The translations under genes were made by a program, and so were the position numbers. Shown here one piece after another: positions 1 through 6,026 of a DNA stretch of 7,719 nucleotides; position 1 is the first letter of the stretch, and each line of letters starts with the position of its first letter. The notes under the pieces are model-generated. The model worked only from the letters and a program-made list of their open reading frames with translations. It was not told the origin of the DNA and made no database searches. The stretch is from an uncultured Eubacteriales bacterium. GTDB lineage: Bacteria > Bacillota > Clostridia > Christensenellales > QALW01. The stretch covers positions 1-7,719 of the forward strand of contig URYI01000099.1 in NCBI GenBank assembly GCA_900552055.1. The letters run 5' to 3'.

Positions 1-8
1 GCCGGAAC

Positions 9-66
9 GGCCGGGGAGCAAGCTCCGCTTGCTCAAGAGCCGCCCCCGCCCCGGCCTTTCTCCTTT
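9..66 (+). terminator. Nested GC-rich hairpin, possible intrinsic terminator of an upstream gene
   Basis: An outer stem GGCCGGG (9-15) pairs with CCCGGCC (50-56). Directly inside it, GAGCAAGC (16-23) pairs with GCTTGCTC (27-34) around a 3-base TCC loop; bases 35-49 remain as an unpaired strand. The outer stem is followed by a pyrimidine run TTTCTCCTTT (57-66). This resembles a rho-independent terminator for a gene ending left of the window, but the T run is interrupted and the upstream gene is not visible. It could equally be another of the GC-rich palindromes that populate the spacers here. Confidence 0.45.
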
Positions 67-120
67 AGGCATATTTCTCCCTGCAAACTGCTCTAAACAC
101 CGAATTTTGCAATAAAACAG

Positions 121-149
121 TTGCCTATATCCCTGCGTTATGCTACAAT
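121..149 (+). promoter_or_regulatory. Probable sigma-A promoter for typA, extended -10 type
   Basis: A -35 box TTGCCT (121-126, 4 of 6 consensus bases) and a -10 box TACAAT (144-149, 5 of 6) are separated by exactly 17 bases. The -10 is preceded by TG at 141-142 (TGCTACAAT), the extended -10 signature. A start site near 155-157 would give typA a leader of about 135 nt. No other equally good promoter was seen between this point and the gene. Confidence 0.6.
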
Positions 150-208
150 AGTTCAGATATGAAAGATGCCGGAACGAAAATTGCATTTTTCCCGGCAGCT
201 TTTATTGC

Positions 209-278
209 TGAAGCGCATTAATCAAATCATTTTTTTGATTTCTGCAACATTTCATGCGCTCGGCTTCAAAAAAATCAT
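209..278 (+). promoter_or_regulatory. Structured 5' leader of typA with two alternative folds
   Basis: Fold 1: AGCGCAT (212-218) pairs with ATGCGCT (254-260) and encloses a second hairpin, AATCAAA (220-226) with TTTGATT (234-240). Fold 2: ATTTTTTTGA (229-238) pairs with TCAAAAAAAT (266-275), 10 bp, and cannot coexist with fold 1. The structures end just before the ribosome binding site at 281-286, so fold choice could affect initiation. BipA in some bacteria is needed at low temperature, so a temperature-sensitive leader is conceivable. Regulation here is inference; the pairings are visible, but fold 2 is AT-rich and partly expected from the A and T runs. Confidence 0.35.
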
Positions 279-280
279 AC

Positions 281-286
281 GGGTGA
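281..286 (+). promoter_or_regulatory. Ribosome binding site deciding the GTG start of typA
   Basis: GGGTGA matches the AGGTGA end of the Shine-Dalgarno consensus at 5 of 6 bases and sits 6 bases before the GTG at 293. The in-frame stop TGA at 284-286 rules out any start further upstream, so GTG 293 is the first possible start. Confidence 0.6.
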
Positions 287-292
287 AAATTT

Positions 293-2113
293 GTGATAAG
301 GGAAGATATAAGAAACATAGCAATAATAGCTCACGTTGACCACGGCAAGACCACGCTGGTAGACGAGCTGCTTAAGCAGAGCGGCACCTTCAGGGAAAAC
401 CAGCAGGTGGCCGAAAGAGTCATGGATTCAAACGATTTGGAGCGCGAACGGGGCATAACCATACTGGCTAAAAACACGGCCATACATTACAAGGGCGTTA
501 AAATAAACGTCGTGGATACGCCCGGCCACGCCGATTTCGGCGGCGAAGTCGAGCGCGTGCTGAAGATGGTCAGCGGCGTGCTGCTTTTAGTGGACGCCTT
601 TGAAGGCCCCATGCCCCAGACCCGTTTTGTGCTCTCTAAGGCGCTGGAGCTTGGGCTTAAGGTTATTGTAGTCATAAATAAAATGGACCGTCCTGACGCG
701 CGGGCCGAGCAGGTAGCGGATGAAGTCCTGGATTTATTCATAGAGCTGGGCGCGGACGAAAGCCAGCTGGACTGTCCCTTTATATACGCTTCGGCGCGCA
801 CAGGCGCGGCCTGCCTGGATAAATTCGACCCCCAGGCGGATATGAGCCAGCTTTTTGAAGCAATATTAAAATATATCCCTGCTCCCGAAGGGGAAAAGGA
901 CGCCCCCATGCAGATGCTTATCTCCACCATAGACTATAACGACTATGTGGGCCGCATAGGCATAGGCCGTATAGAACGGGGCAGCGTGCGGGCAGGACAG
1001 GAGGCCGTGCTCTGCAACTATCTGGATAAGGATAAGGCCCAGCGGGTGCGCATCAATACGCTTGCCGCCTTTGACGGCCTTAAGCGGGTAAACGCTGATT
1101 CTGCGGACTTTGGCGATATAGTAGCTGTTTCAGGCATTGAAAACATTAATATAGGGGACACTCTGTGCGCTCCTGAACAGGTTGAGCCTTTACCGTTTGT
1201 AAGCATTACCGAGCCGACAGTGGCAATGACCTTTTCGGTCAATGACAGCCCCTTTGCCGGAAAAGAGGGAAAATACCTGACCAGCCGGCACCTGCGGGCC
1301 AGATTATATAAAGAGCTGCAAACGGACGTTTCCCTGCGGGTAGAGGATACCGACAGCGCCGACGCCTTCAGAGTGTCCGGCCGAGGCGAACTGCACCTCT
1401 CCATTTTAATAGAAACCATGCGCCGTCAGGGATATGAACTGCAGGTAAGCAAGCCTGAGGTGCTGTATAAAACTATAGACGGTGTAAAATGCGAGCCCAT
1501 TGAAAGAGTATATATAGACGTGCCTGAAAATTATGTAGGCGCGGTTATAGAAAAGCTGGGGGCGCGCAAGGGAGAGCTTGTAAATTTAACGGCGCTTTCT
1601 GACAGCATGCGCCGGCTGGAGATACTCATTCCCTCCAGGGGCCTTTTCGGGTACCGCAGCTCCTTTTTGACAGATACCCGCGGCGAAGGAGTTATGAACA
1701 CCATCCTGGACGGCTACCAGCCCTATAAGGGAGACATCCCTTCCCGCCAATTAGGCAGCCTTATCGCCTTTGAAACGGGCGAAGCAGTAACCTACGGCAT
1801 ATTCAATGCCCAAGAGCGGGGAACTATGTTTGTAAAACCGGGCATGCAGGTATATAAAGGCATGATAGTAGGAGAAAACGCACGGGCCGGGGATATAGAA
1901 GTAAATGTCTGCAAGAAAAAGCATATGACCAATTCGCGCAGCGCCGGCGCGGACGATGCGCTCAGACTGGTGCCCCCCAGAGAAATGACCTTAGAGCAGG
2001 CCCTGGATTATATTGCTGAAGACGAATTAGCGGAAATCACCCCCTCCAGCATCCGGTTGAGGAAGAGGATCCTGGACCCCACCCTGAGAATGAGGGCTAA
2101 CCGCAATAAATAG
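293..2113 (+). CDS. typA: Ribosome-associated translational GTPase TypA/BipA
   Basis: TypA/BipA is a cytoplasmic translational GTPase of the EF-G/LepA superfamily that binds the ribosome and supports 50S assembly and growth under cold and other stresses. The 606-residue product matches the usual family length and is complete. The GTPase domain shows G1 AHVDHGKT (13-20), the switch I ERGIT motif (52-56), G3 DTPGHADF (75-82), G4 NKMD (129-132) and G5 SA (167-168). A beta-barrel domain II follows (about 205-300), then an EF-G III-like segment with SGRGELHLS (362-370), a domain V-like segment (about 400-480) and the TypA-specific C-terminal domain containing [12 protein letters not shown] (541-552). 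It starts with GTG behind GGGTGA and ends with TAG. It has its own likely promoter at 121-149 and a 568-bp gap downstream, so it is probably monocistronic. No defect is seen. Confidence 0.97.
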   Translation: MIREDIRNIAIIAHVDHGKTTLVDELLKQSGTFRENQQVAERVMDSNDLERERGITILAKNTAIHYKGVKINVVDTPGHADFGGEVERVLKMVSGVLLLVDAFEGPMPQTRFVLSKALELGLKVIVVINKMDRPDARAEQVADEVLDLFIELGADESQLDCPFIYASARTGAACLDKFDPQADMSQLFEAILKYIPAPEGEKDAPMQMLISTIDYNDYVGRIGIGRIERGSVRAGQEAVLCNYLDKDKAQRVRINTLAAFDGLKRVNADSADFGDIVAVSGIENINIGDTLCAPEQVEPLPFVSITEPTVAMTFSVNDSPFAGKEGKYLTSRHLRARLYKELQTDVSLRVEDTDSADAFRVSGRGELHLSILIETMRRQGYELQVSKPEVLYKTIDGVKCEPIERVYIDVPENYVGAVIEKLGARKGELVNLTALSDSMRRLEILIPSRGLFGYRSSFLTDTRGEGVMNTILDGYQPYKGDIPSRQLGSLIAFETGEAVTYGIFNAQERGTMFVKPGMQVYKGMIVGENARAGDIEVNVCKKKHMTNSRSAGADDALRLVPPREMTLEQALDYIAEDELAEITPSSIRLRKRILDPTLRMRANRNK

Positions 2114-2136
2114 CTGAGTTCCGCCCAAAGCCGGGC

Positions 2137-2282
2137 AAAGGCGCGCGGGCGGGATTATATAAATGGAAAAACATAGGGTTATATAATATGCAGGGGGCAA
2201 TATGGTGACAGGGGGAATAAATGCTGCTTTTCCCCGTCCCCGCCGCAAGGCGGGGACTCCTTAAAGGGCGGGGCGCGCCTTT
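2137..2282. repeat. 10-bp inverted repeat enclosing further hairpins
   Basis: AAAGGCGCGC (2137-2146) is perfectly complementary to GCGCGCCTTT (2273-2282). Between the arms lie an AT-rich stem ATTATATAA/TTATATAAT (2154-2162 with 2179-2187), a stem GGGGAA/TTCCCC (2212-2217 with 2230-2235) and the GCAA-capped hairpin at 2236-2257. The whole can fold as a closed multi-arm structure, in layout like the cloverleaf at 7619-7719 but less perfect and without clear primary sequence identity to it. Whether it acts as DNA or as RNA is unknown. Confidence 0.5.
2236..2257 (+). other. Perfect 9-bp hairpin with GCAA tetraloop
   Basis: GTCCCCGCC (2236-2244) and GGCGGGGAC (2249-2257) form a perfect stem closed by GCAA, a GNRA-class tetraloop that stabilises RNA hairpins. 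It is followed by TCCTT, too short a T run for a classic terminator. The GNRA loop suggests function as RNA on the + strand, probably in the 3' region of the typA transcript. Confidence 0.55.
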
Positions 2283-2297
2283 ATTATATATTATATA
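2262..2297 (+). terminator. Candidate intrinsic terminator after typA
   Basis: TAAAGG (2262-2267) pairs with CCTTTA (2278-2283); after a bulged G, CG (2269-2270) also pairs with CG (2276-2277), leaving a 5-base GGGCG loop. The stem runs directly into ATTATATATTATATAG. The 3' arm can instead pair, more strongly, with AAAGGCGCGC at 2137-2146, so this hairpin and the larger inverted repeat compete. The T run is interrupted by A, which lowers confidence. Confidence 0.35.
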
Positions 2298-2336
2298 GAG
2301 AACATGCTTTGATACATATATATCAGGCAATTCAGC

Positions 2337-2356
2337 ATAATAATTATTATAATAAT
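2337..2356. repeat. Overlapping AT-only palindromes
   Basis: ATAATAATTATTAT (2337-2350) and ATTATTATAATAAT (2343-2356) are both perfect 14-bp palindromes that overlap, giving a 20-bp tract of pure A and T. This could be an easily melted site or a binding site for a dimeric regulator. In such low-complexity sequence, palindromes also arise by chance. Confidence 0.4.
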
Positions 2357-2528
2357 CGGCTCTGGCAATAAAGCAGGCTAAATATGCGCTTTCTATAAAA
2401 TTGGGAGCGCTGCCCAACAAGGGGGCTGCCCCACCCGGCCCCGTTTAATGCTCCGGGCGCCTTATATCCTGCCCGGCTCCATCCTTTCCCTTATTTGAGC
2501 ACTGTCCCCGGCGCGGGGCCATTAAGGA

Positions 2529-2609
2529 GGGCGGGCGTTCTCCTGCCCAGCAGGCTGTCTGCCTTCCTCCGGCTTTAACGCACCCCCCTTACTGCTTTTA
2601 CGCCCGCCC
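2529..2609. repeat. 10-bp GC-rich inverted repeat upstream of the AI-2E family gene
   Basis: GGGCGGGCGT (2529-2538) pairs perfectly with ACGCCCGCCC (2600-2609). Inside it, CCTGC/GCAGG (2542-2546 with 2550-2554) forms a smaller hairpin around CCA. The second arm lies about 70 bp before the ATG at 2682, so the fold would sit in the leader of that gene if transcription starts upstream of it. No T run follows, so it is not a typical terminator. Confidence 0.45.
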
Positions 2610-2681
2610 GATTATTAAATCCCCGCCCGCCCCTTCGGTTTCTAGCGGCTTTGCTGCCAAAAAGGGAAAGGAGCTGTATTT

Positions 2682-3848
2682 ATGCAAAACAACGCCCCAT
2701 TTAACAGCAAAAAGTTTTTTACCAGCCTGTTTATAGTCCTGGCTCTGCTTTTAGTGCTGTCCCGGCTGCTCGACCAATGGCTTATCCCTGTTTTAAGAGC
2801 CGGCCTGGCCGCAGCCGTACCCTTTATAATCGGCCTTGTGCTGGCCTATCTGCTCCGTTTTGCAATCAACCCCCTTGAAAGGCTGATCCTAAAGCTGTTC
2901 AAGGTAAAAAAGCCCTCGCGCCTCATACGGATAATCTCCATAACCGTCGTTATGCTCCTGTTCCTGGGCGCGCTTGTCGCTCTGCTTTGGGGACTTATCC
3001 CCAGCCTTTACCGCAACCTGGCCGATTTAGCCGGCCGCGTGCCCGGCTATTTAGAGCAGATAGCAAATTGGGCGGACGACGTAATAGCTCAAAGCGGCCT
3101 GCAGTTCAGCCAGAACGCCGCCGAAATGATAAACACCCTGGCTCAGAAAATAGGCGAGCATCTCTCCAGCCACGCTGAAGAATACGCTCAAATGGCCAGC
3201 CGCACCATCTTCGGCTTTATAGGCACCCTTGTTGACTGCTTCCTAGGCATCCTTGTGGCATTTTATCTCTTGACGGATACCCACCGCTATAAGCGCCTGC
3301 TAAGCCGTATAATAACTGTATTTATAAGCGACACCAAAAAACAGGCGGGCATAAAACGCTTTCTGCGCGAAACAGACGGCGTGCTGGGCAAATATATAAC
3401 CGGCCGCCTTATAGAAACCGCAGTCCTGGGCGTGCTCTGCTTTATCGGCCTCTCCATTTTCGGAGTGGATTACAGCCTTATTATGGCCGTAACGGTAGCC
3501 CTGACCAACCTTATCCCCTATTTCGGGCCCTGGCTGGGCGCAATACCCGTATTACTCCTGGCCTTCCTTAATAATCCGGACTCAGCAATATGGATAGCAA
3601 TATTCCTGCTGGCCCTTCAGATTATAGATAACTATATAGTATCTCCCAAAATACTGGGCGACATGCTGGAGGTCAGCGCCCTCTGGATACTGGTGGGGGT
3701 AATCCTGGGCGGCGGCATGTTCGGCGTCTGGGGCATGATTCTGGGCGCCCCCGCTATGAGCATCCTCAGCGGCCTCTGGAACCGTTTCTTCAAATGGCGC
3801 GCTTCAGAGCAGGCCAAAAAAGACGGAGAAAACGGCCCCGCACTTTAA
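2682..3848 (+). CDS. AI-2E family polytopic membrane transporter
   Basis: The 388-residue product belongs to the AI-2E (autoinducer-2 exporter-like, UPF0118/TqsA/PerM) family of inner-membrane proteins. Family members have been linked to AI-2 signal export or to sodium-proton antiport, so the substrate here cannot be named. Hydrophobic segments lie at about 13-30, 38-60, 82-105, 176-198, 245-262, 264-280, 285-297, 302-318 and 332-364. The soluble stretch at about 106-175 between the third and fourth segments is typical of the family. Signature motifs are NLIPYFGPWLGAIP (276-289), QIIDNYIVSPKILG (313-326) and GMILGAPAMSIL (351-362). The start is supported by AAAGGAG (2667-2673), 8 bases before the ATG. 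It ends in tandem stops TAA TAA. The C-terminus is charged and cytoplasmic in prediction. There is no close neighbour to indicate a role. Confidence 0.92.
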   Translation: MQNNAPFNSKKFFTSLFIVLALLLVLSRLLDQWLIPVLRAGLAAAVPFIIGLVLAYLLRFAINPLERLILKLFKVKKPSRLIRIISITVVMLLFLGALVALLWGLIPSLYRNLADLAGRVPGYLEQIANWADDVIAQSGLQFSQNAAEMINTLAQKIGEHLSSHAEEYAQMASRTIFGFIGTLVDCFLGILVAFYLLTDTHRYKRLLSRIITVFISDTKKQAGIKRFLRETDGVLGKYITGRLIETAVLGVLCFIGLSIFGVDYSLIMAVTVALTNLIPYFGPWLGAIPVLLLAFLNNPDSAIWIAIFLLALQIIDNYIVSPKILGDMLEVSALWILVGVILGGGMFGVWGMILGAPAMSILSGLWNRFFKWRASEQAKKDGENGPAL

Positions 3849-3952
3849 TAAAATTTTTATAAAAACGTCTGTTACGGAACTGCCTCGGTATACACAGGCA
3901 TATACGAAGCTCTTTTGACAAATATGGATTCATCTTCCCGCTTCGGGCGCTT

Positions 3953-3985
3953 GCGCATAAAGCCCGGCCCAACCGGTTTATGCGT
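3953..3985 (+). other. Two-part hairpin upstream of the aminotransferase
   Basis: CGCATAAA (3954-3961) pairs with TTTATGCG (3977-3984), extended by a G-T wobble at 3953/3985. Within the loop, CCGG (3964-3967) pairs with CCGG (3973-3976) around CCCAA. It is followed by TTCCTTTTAAAG, a weak T-rich tail, so it may be a terminator of the AI-2E family gene or a leader element of the next gene. Confidence 0.4.
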
Positions 3986-4063
3986 TCCTTTTAAAGCGCA
4001 GCTGCGGGACCTCAGGGCCTTAAAAGCCCGCGCGAGTATATGCCTATGTATGCCGAGCAAACC

Positions 4064-4079
4064 GTAAAAATATTTTTAC
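4064..4079. promoter_or_regulatory. Perfect 16-bp palindrome, possible operator
   Basis: GTAAAAATATTTTTAC is a perfect dyad located 99 bp before the ATG at 4179. Its size suits a dimeric regulator. No regulator is encoded in the window and I do not recognise the site, so the operator role is inference; runs of A and T make a chance palindrome fairly likely. Confidence 0.35.
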
Positions 4080-4166
4080 CCCGCCGCGCTTACGGGCACG
4101 CGGCTGTCGCCTTGCGGAGCTTAAAAAGGTTCCGCCGCCCGCAAAATACCTAAGAGCAAAGAAAAT

Positions 4167-4172
4167 GAGGTG
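4167..4172 (+). promoter_or_regulatory. Ribosome binding site selecting ATG 4179
   Basis: GAGGTG lies 6 bases before ATG 4179, an ideal distance. The in-frame GTG at 4170 would start inside this site and has no comparable Shine-Dalgarno sequence of its own, so the ATG is preferred and the first three residues (MQK) of the longer reading are dropped. Confidence 0.7.
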
Positions 4173-4178
4173 CAGAAA

Positions 4179-5375
4179 ATGAACGTATCAAATAAGGCCC
4201 TGGGCATCGCTCCCAGCGTAACGCTGGAAATAGACGCCAAGGCAAAGAAAATGAAAGCCGACGGCCTGGACGTAGTAGGCTTCGGCGCAGGCGAGCCTGA
4301 TTTCAATACTCCCCGCCATGTAATTGAGGCCGCAGTTAAGGCTATGGACGAGGGCAAAACCCGCTATACTCCAGCCTCAGGCACCATTGAGCTGCGCAGG
4401 GCAATCTGCGATAAGCTCCTAAGGGACAACGGCCTTAGCTATACGCCCGACCAGATAGTAGTAAGCAACGGCGCCAAGCATTCCCTCTTTAACGCCTTCC
4501 AGGCCATACTCAATCCGGGAGACGAGGTGCTCCTGCCCGCGCCCTACTGGGTCAGCTACTACGAGCAGATAAAAATGGCGGACGGCGTGCCCGTACCGGT
4601 CATGAGCACTCAGGAAGAGGGCTTTGTGGTAAGCTTTGAAGCGCTGGACGCCGCCGTTACGCCTAAAACTAAGGCCCTGCTGCTTAACAGCCCCTCTAAT
4701 CCCACCGGCATGGTGTATACTAAAGAGCAGCTTCAGGCGGTAGCCGATATAGCCCTTAAGCATGATTTGTACATAATTTCTGACGAGATATACGAATCCC
4801 TGGTTTATGACGGCACCCGCCACATCTCCATAGCCTCTCTTTCGCCTGAAATACAGGAGCGCACCATATTGGTCAACGGCCTGAGCAAGGCCTATGCCAT
4901 GACTGGCTGGCGCATAGGCTATACCGCCAGCAATACAACCCTGGCCAAGGTTATGGGCAATTACCAGTCCCATTCCACCAGCAATCCCAATTCCATTGCC
5001 CAGGCGGCCGGCATCGCGGCCCTTACCGGAAATAAGGACGAGCTTAACGAAATGGTGCGCCAGTTTTCTGAGCGCCGCGAATACATGGTGAACCGAGTAA
5101 ACGCCATTCCCGGCTTTAAAGCGCTGATGCCCAAGGGCGCATTTTATGTGTTCGTAAATATTTCAGGCGTTTTTGGTAAACATACCCCCGCGGGCGCGGA
5201 AATAAACAGCGCCCTGGATTTTTCCAAATACCTTTTGGAGGACAAGCTTTGCGCCGTCGTGCCGGGGGAAGCTTTCGGGGACGCACGCTATATGCGCCTG
5301 GCCTACGCCACCGACATGAACAGCATTAAAAAGGGTCTGGACCGCATAGAGGAATTTGTACTGGAATTAAAATAA
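4179..5375 (+). CDS. Pyridoxal phosphate-dependent aspartate aminotransferase, class I
   Basis: The 398-residue enzyme is a fold-type I aminotransferase that most likely exchanges an amino group between aspartate and 2-oxoglutarate, giving oxaloacetate and glutamate in the cytoplasm. Numbered from ATG 4179, it shows GEPDFNTP (38-45), NGAKHS (97-102), SPSNPTG (171-177), the cofactor-contacting DEIYE (202-206) and the Schiff-base motif SKAYAMTGWRIGY (236-248) with catalytic lysine 237. Arginine 373 in MRLAYA corresponds to the substrate carboxylate-binding arginine. Length and the motif SKAYAMTGWR fit the Thermus/Bacillus-type (Ib or gamma) aspartate aminotransferases rather than E. coli AspC. 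Some relatives also accept prephenate or other amino acids, so the exact substrate range is open. The next gene, 805 bp downstream, may use the same oxaloacetate pool. The gene is intact and ends in TAA. Confidence 0.93.
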   Translation: MNVSNKALGIAPSVTLEIDAKAKKMKADGLDVVGFGAGEPDFNTPRHVIEAAVKAMDEGKTRYTPASGTIELRRAICDKLLRDNGLSYTPDQIVVSNGAKHSLFNAFQAILNPGDEVLLPAPYWVSYYEQIKMADGVPVPVMSTQEEGFVVSFEALDAAVTPKTKALLLNSPSNPTGMVYTKEQLQAVADIALKHDLYIISDEIYESLVYDGTRHISIASLSPEIQERTILVNGLSKAYAMTGWRIGYTASNTTLAKVMGNYQSHSTSNPNSIAQAAGIAALTGNKDELNEMVRQFSERREYMVNRVNAIPGFKALMPKGAFYVFVNISGVFGKHTPAGAEINSALDFSKYLLEDKLCAVVPGEAFGDARYMRLAYATDMNSIKKGLDRIEEFVLELK

Positions 5376-5576
5376 CTCCTGGGTAAGCTGCAATAAAAAG
5401 GCATACATAAAAACGTCCAGCCTCAGTACTCAAGAGAGCATGAAGCCTTTATGCGCTGAATCCGTACCTCTGCTGCGCATGTCTTTCCTCCGTATACACC
5501 CAAGTGCATGCAGCGCAAACCCGCATTTTTATCTTTTTTGCGCCGCGGCCTCAGTCCCTGGAAAATTGCCTTTTTT
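5376..5576. other. Spacer between the aminotransferase and the repeat array
   Basis: About 200 bp without a supported gene. The only clear structure is GCGCAAA (5513-5519) with TTTGCGC (5537-5543) around a 17-base loop that contains T runs. No convincing terminator follows the aminotransferase stop. The segment near 5553-5560 (AGTCCCTG) resembles part of the downstream 179-bp repeat and may be a decayed older copy. Confidence 0.5.
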
Positions 5577-5617
5577 CACGGCAGTAGGGGAAAACGCGCC
5601 AAGAACACTCTTTAAAA
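5577..5617. repeat. Partial repeat copy 0 (X block only)
   Basis: This 41-bp stretch matches the X block beginning at 5638 at 35 of 41 positions and then runs straight into the Y block at 5618. The large Z block is absent between them. Both X and Z end in TTTAAA(A)AGCC, so loss of Z by recombination at this short homology explains the arrangement. Confidence 0.75.
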
Positions 5618-5797
5618 GCCGCTCTCTTTCCCCCTTGCACGGCGGTCAGGAAAAACGCGCTAAGAGCACTCTTTAAAAGCCCGCCGCCAAACCCCGCCAA
5701 AAGCGTCATGAAATTACTCACCGCTCGGGCACAGTGAAAAACCAGGCTTTATTAAAAAGACGCGAGTCCCTGCTCTCCGGCGCCGGCTGTTTAAAAA
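5618..5797. repeat. Repeat copy 1, full, 180 bp
   Basis: It begins with GCCGCTCTCTTTC and ends with GCTGTTTAAAAA. By hand alignment it is about 90 percent identical to copy 2. It contains a 10-bp palindrome CCGGCGCCGG (5777-5786) that is degraded in copy 2, and a possible stem of GGCTTT plus TTAAA (5745-5750, 5752-5756) with TTTAA plus AAAGCC (5790-5800), where AAAGCC comes from the start of the next unit. A second stem CGGCGG/CCGCCG (5640-5645 with 5681-5686) is kept in both full copies. Confidence 0.8.
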
Positions 5798-5975
5798 GCC
5801 GCTCTCTTTCCCCCAGCACGGCGGTCAGGAAAAACGCGCTAAGAACACTCTTTAAAAGCCCGCCGCCAAACCCGCCAAAAGCATACTAAAATTACTCGCC
5901 TCACGGGCACAGCGAAAAACCCGGCTTCATTAAAAAGACGCGAGGCCCTGCTCTTTGGCGACGGCTGTTTAAAAA
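5798..5975. repeat. Repeat copy 2, full, 178 bp
   Basis: It aligns with copy 1 over its whole length with roughly 17 substitutions and two single-base deletions, after the C run near 5814 and in the ACCCG run near 5870. Changes cluster in two patches: the region equivalent to 5703-5728, and the CCGGCGCCGG palindrome. The X block is nearly unchanged. The outer stem formed by GGCTT...AAGCC and TTAAA...TTTAA is retained. Confidence 0.8.
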
Positions 5976-6014
5976 GCCGCTCTCTTCCCCCCTTGCACGA
6001 CGGTCGGGGAAAAC
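5976..6014. repeat. Partial repeat copy 3, truncated
   Basis: It contains the Y block (GCCGCTCTCTTCCCCCC) and the first bases of X (GCACGACGGTCGGGGAAAAC), then homology stops and a T-rich tract (6017-6023) follows. The breakpoint marks the downstream edge of the array. Confidence 0.7.
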
Positions 6015-6026
6015 AATTTTTTTCTT

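Larger units (their letters stand above)
2114..2681. other. 568-bp intergenic region rich in inverted repeats, no gene seen
   Basis: No convincing coding sequence lies here on either strand. The region alternates GC-rich palindromes (2123-2282, 2401-2460, 2506-2518, 2529-2609) with AT-rich tracts (2154-2187, 2281-2297, 2337-2356). Small hairpins include GCCC/GGGC (2123-2126 with 2133-2136), TTGGG/CCCAA (2401-2405 with 2413-2417), GGGG/CCCC (2422-2425 with 2429-2432) and CCCCG/CGGGG (2506-2510 with 2514-2518). CAGGGGG occurs twice as a direct repeat (2191-2197 and 2209-2215). The left part probably terminates typA and the right end carries the ribosome binding site of the next gene. A non-coding RNA is possible, but no known family was recognised and no clear promoter was found. 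Confidence 0.6.
3849..4178. other. 330-bp intergenic region before the aminotransferase, no gene seen
   Basis: Translations of this stretch on either strand resemble no protein. It holds an A/T-rich tract right after the double stop (3849-3865), a hairpin at 3953-3985, a perfect 16-bp AT-rich palindrome at 4064-4079, a GCCGCG/CGCGGC stem (4083-4088 with 4099-4104) and a GCGGA/TCCGC stem (4114-4118 with 4131-4135). A perfect -35-like TTGACA occurs at 3915-3920 but has no matching -10 at 16-18 bp. No T-box or other recognised riboswitch motif was found. Confidence 0.6.
5577..6014. repeat. Tandem array of a ~179-bp non-coding repeat
   Basis: The same landmark CACGG recurs at 5638, 5817 and 5996, a spacing of exactly 179 bp, with an earlier copy at 5577 only 61 bp upstream. 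Naming the blocks Y (GCCGCTCTCTTTCCCCC), X (CACGG to TTTAAAAGCC) and Z (the remainder), the order is X-Y-X-Z-Y-X-Z-Y-partial X. The period is not a multiple of three and copies differ by single-base indels, so the array is not protein coding. It fills most of the gap before the 6181 gene. No terminal inverted repeats, target duplication or transposase was seen. Confidence 0.85.

Noticed and set aside
2097..2420. Two overlapping - strand reading frames (107 and 73 codons) in the typA downstream spacer
   Set aside because: The predicted peptides are low in complexity and resemble no protein; they are created by AT-rich tracts and GC palindromes, and one overlaps the end of typA.
3915..3920. Perfect TTGACA as a -35 promoter box for the aminotransferase
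   Set aside because: No -10-like hexamer occurs 16-18 bases downstream; the sequence there is CCGCTT and similar.
3872..4060. Small - strand reading frames between the AI-2E family gene and the aminotransferase
   Set aside because: They overlap each other in different frames, lack ribosome binding sites and have no recognisable protein features.
4170..4178. GTG at 4170 as the aminotransferase start
   Set aside because: It lies within the GAGGTG ribosome binding site that is ideally spaced for ATG 4179, and the family N-terminus does not need the three extra residues.
5440..5676. A 78-codon + strand reading frame beginning near 5440
   Set aside because: It runs from unique sequence into the 179-bp repeat, has no good ribosome binding site, resembles no protein, and the repeat changes frame between copies.
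5577..6014. Tandem array as a CRISPR
   Set aside because: The unit is about 179 bp, most of it conserved, with no short identical repeats separated by unique spacers and no cas genes.
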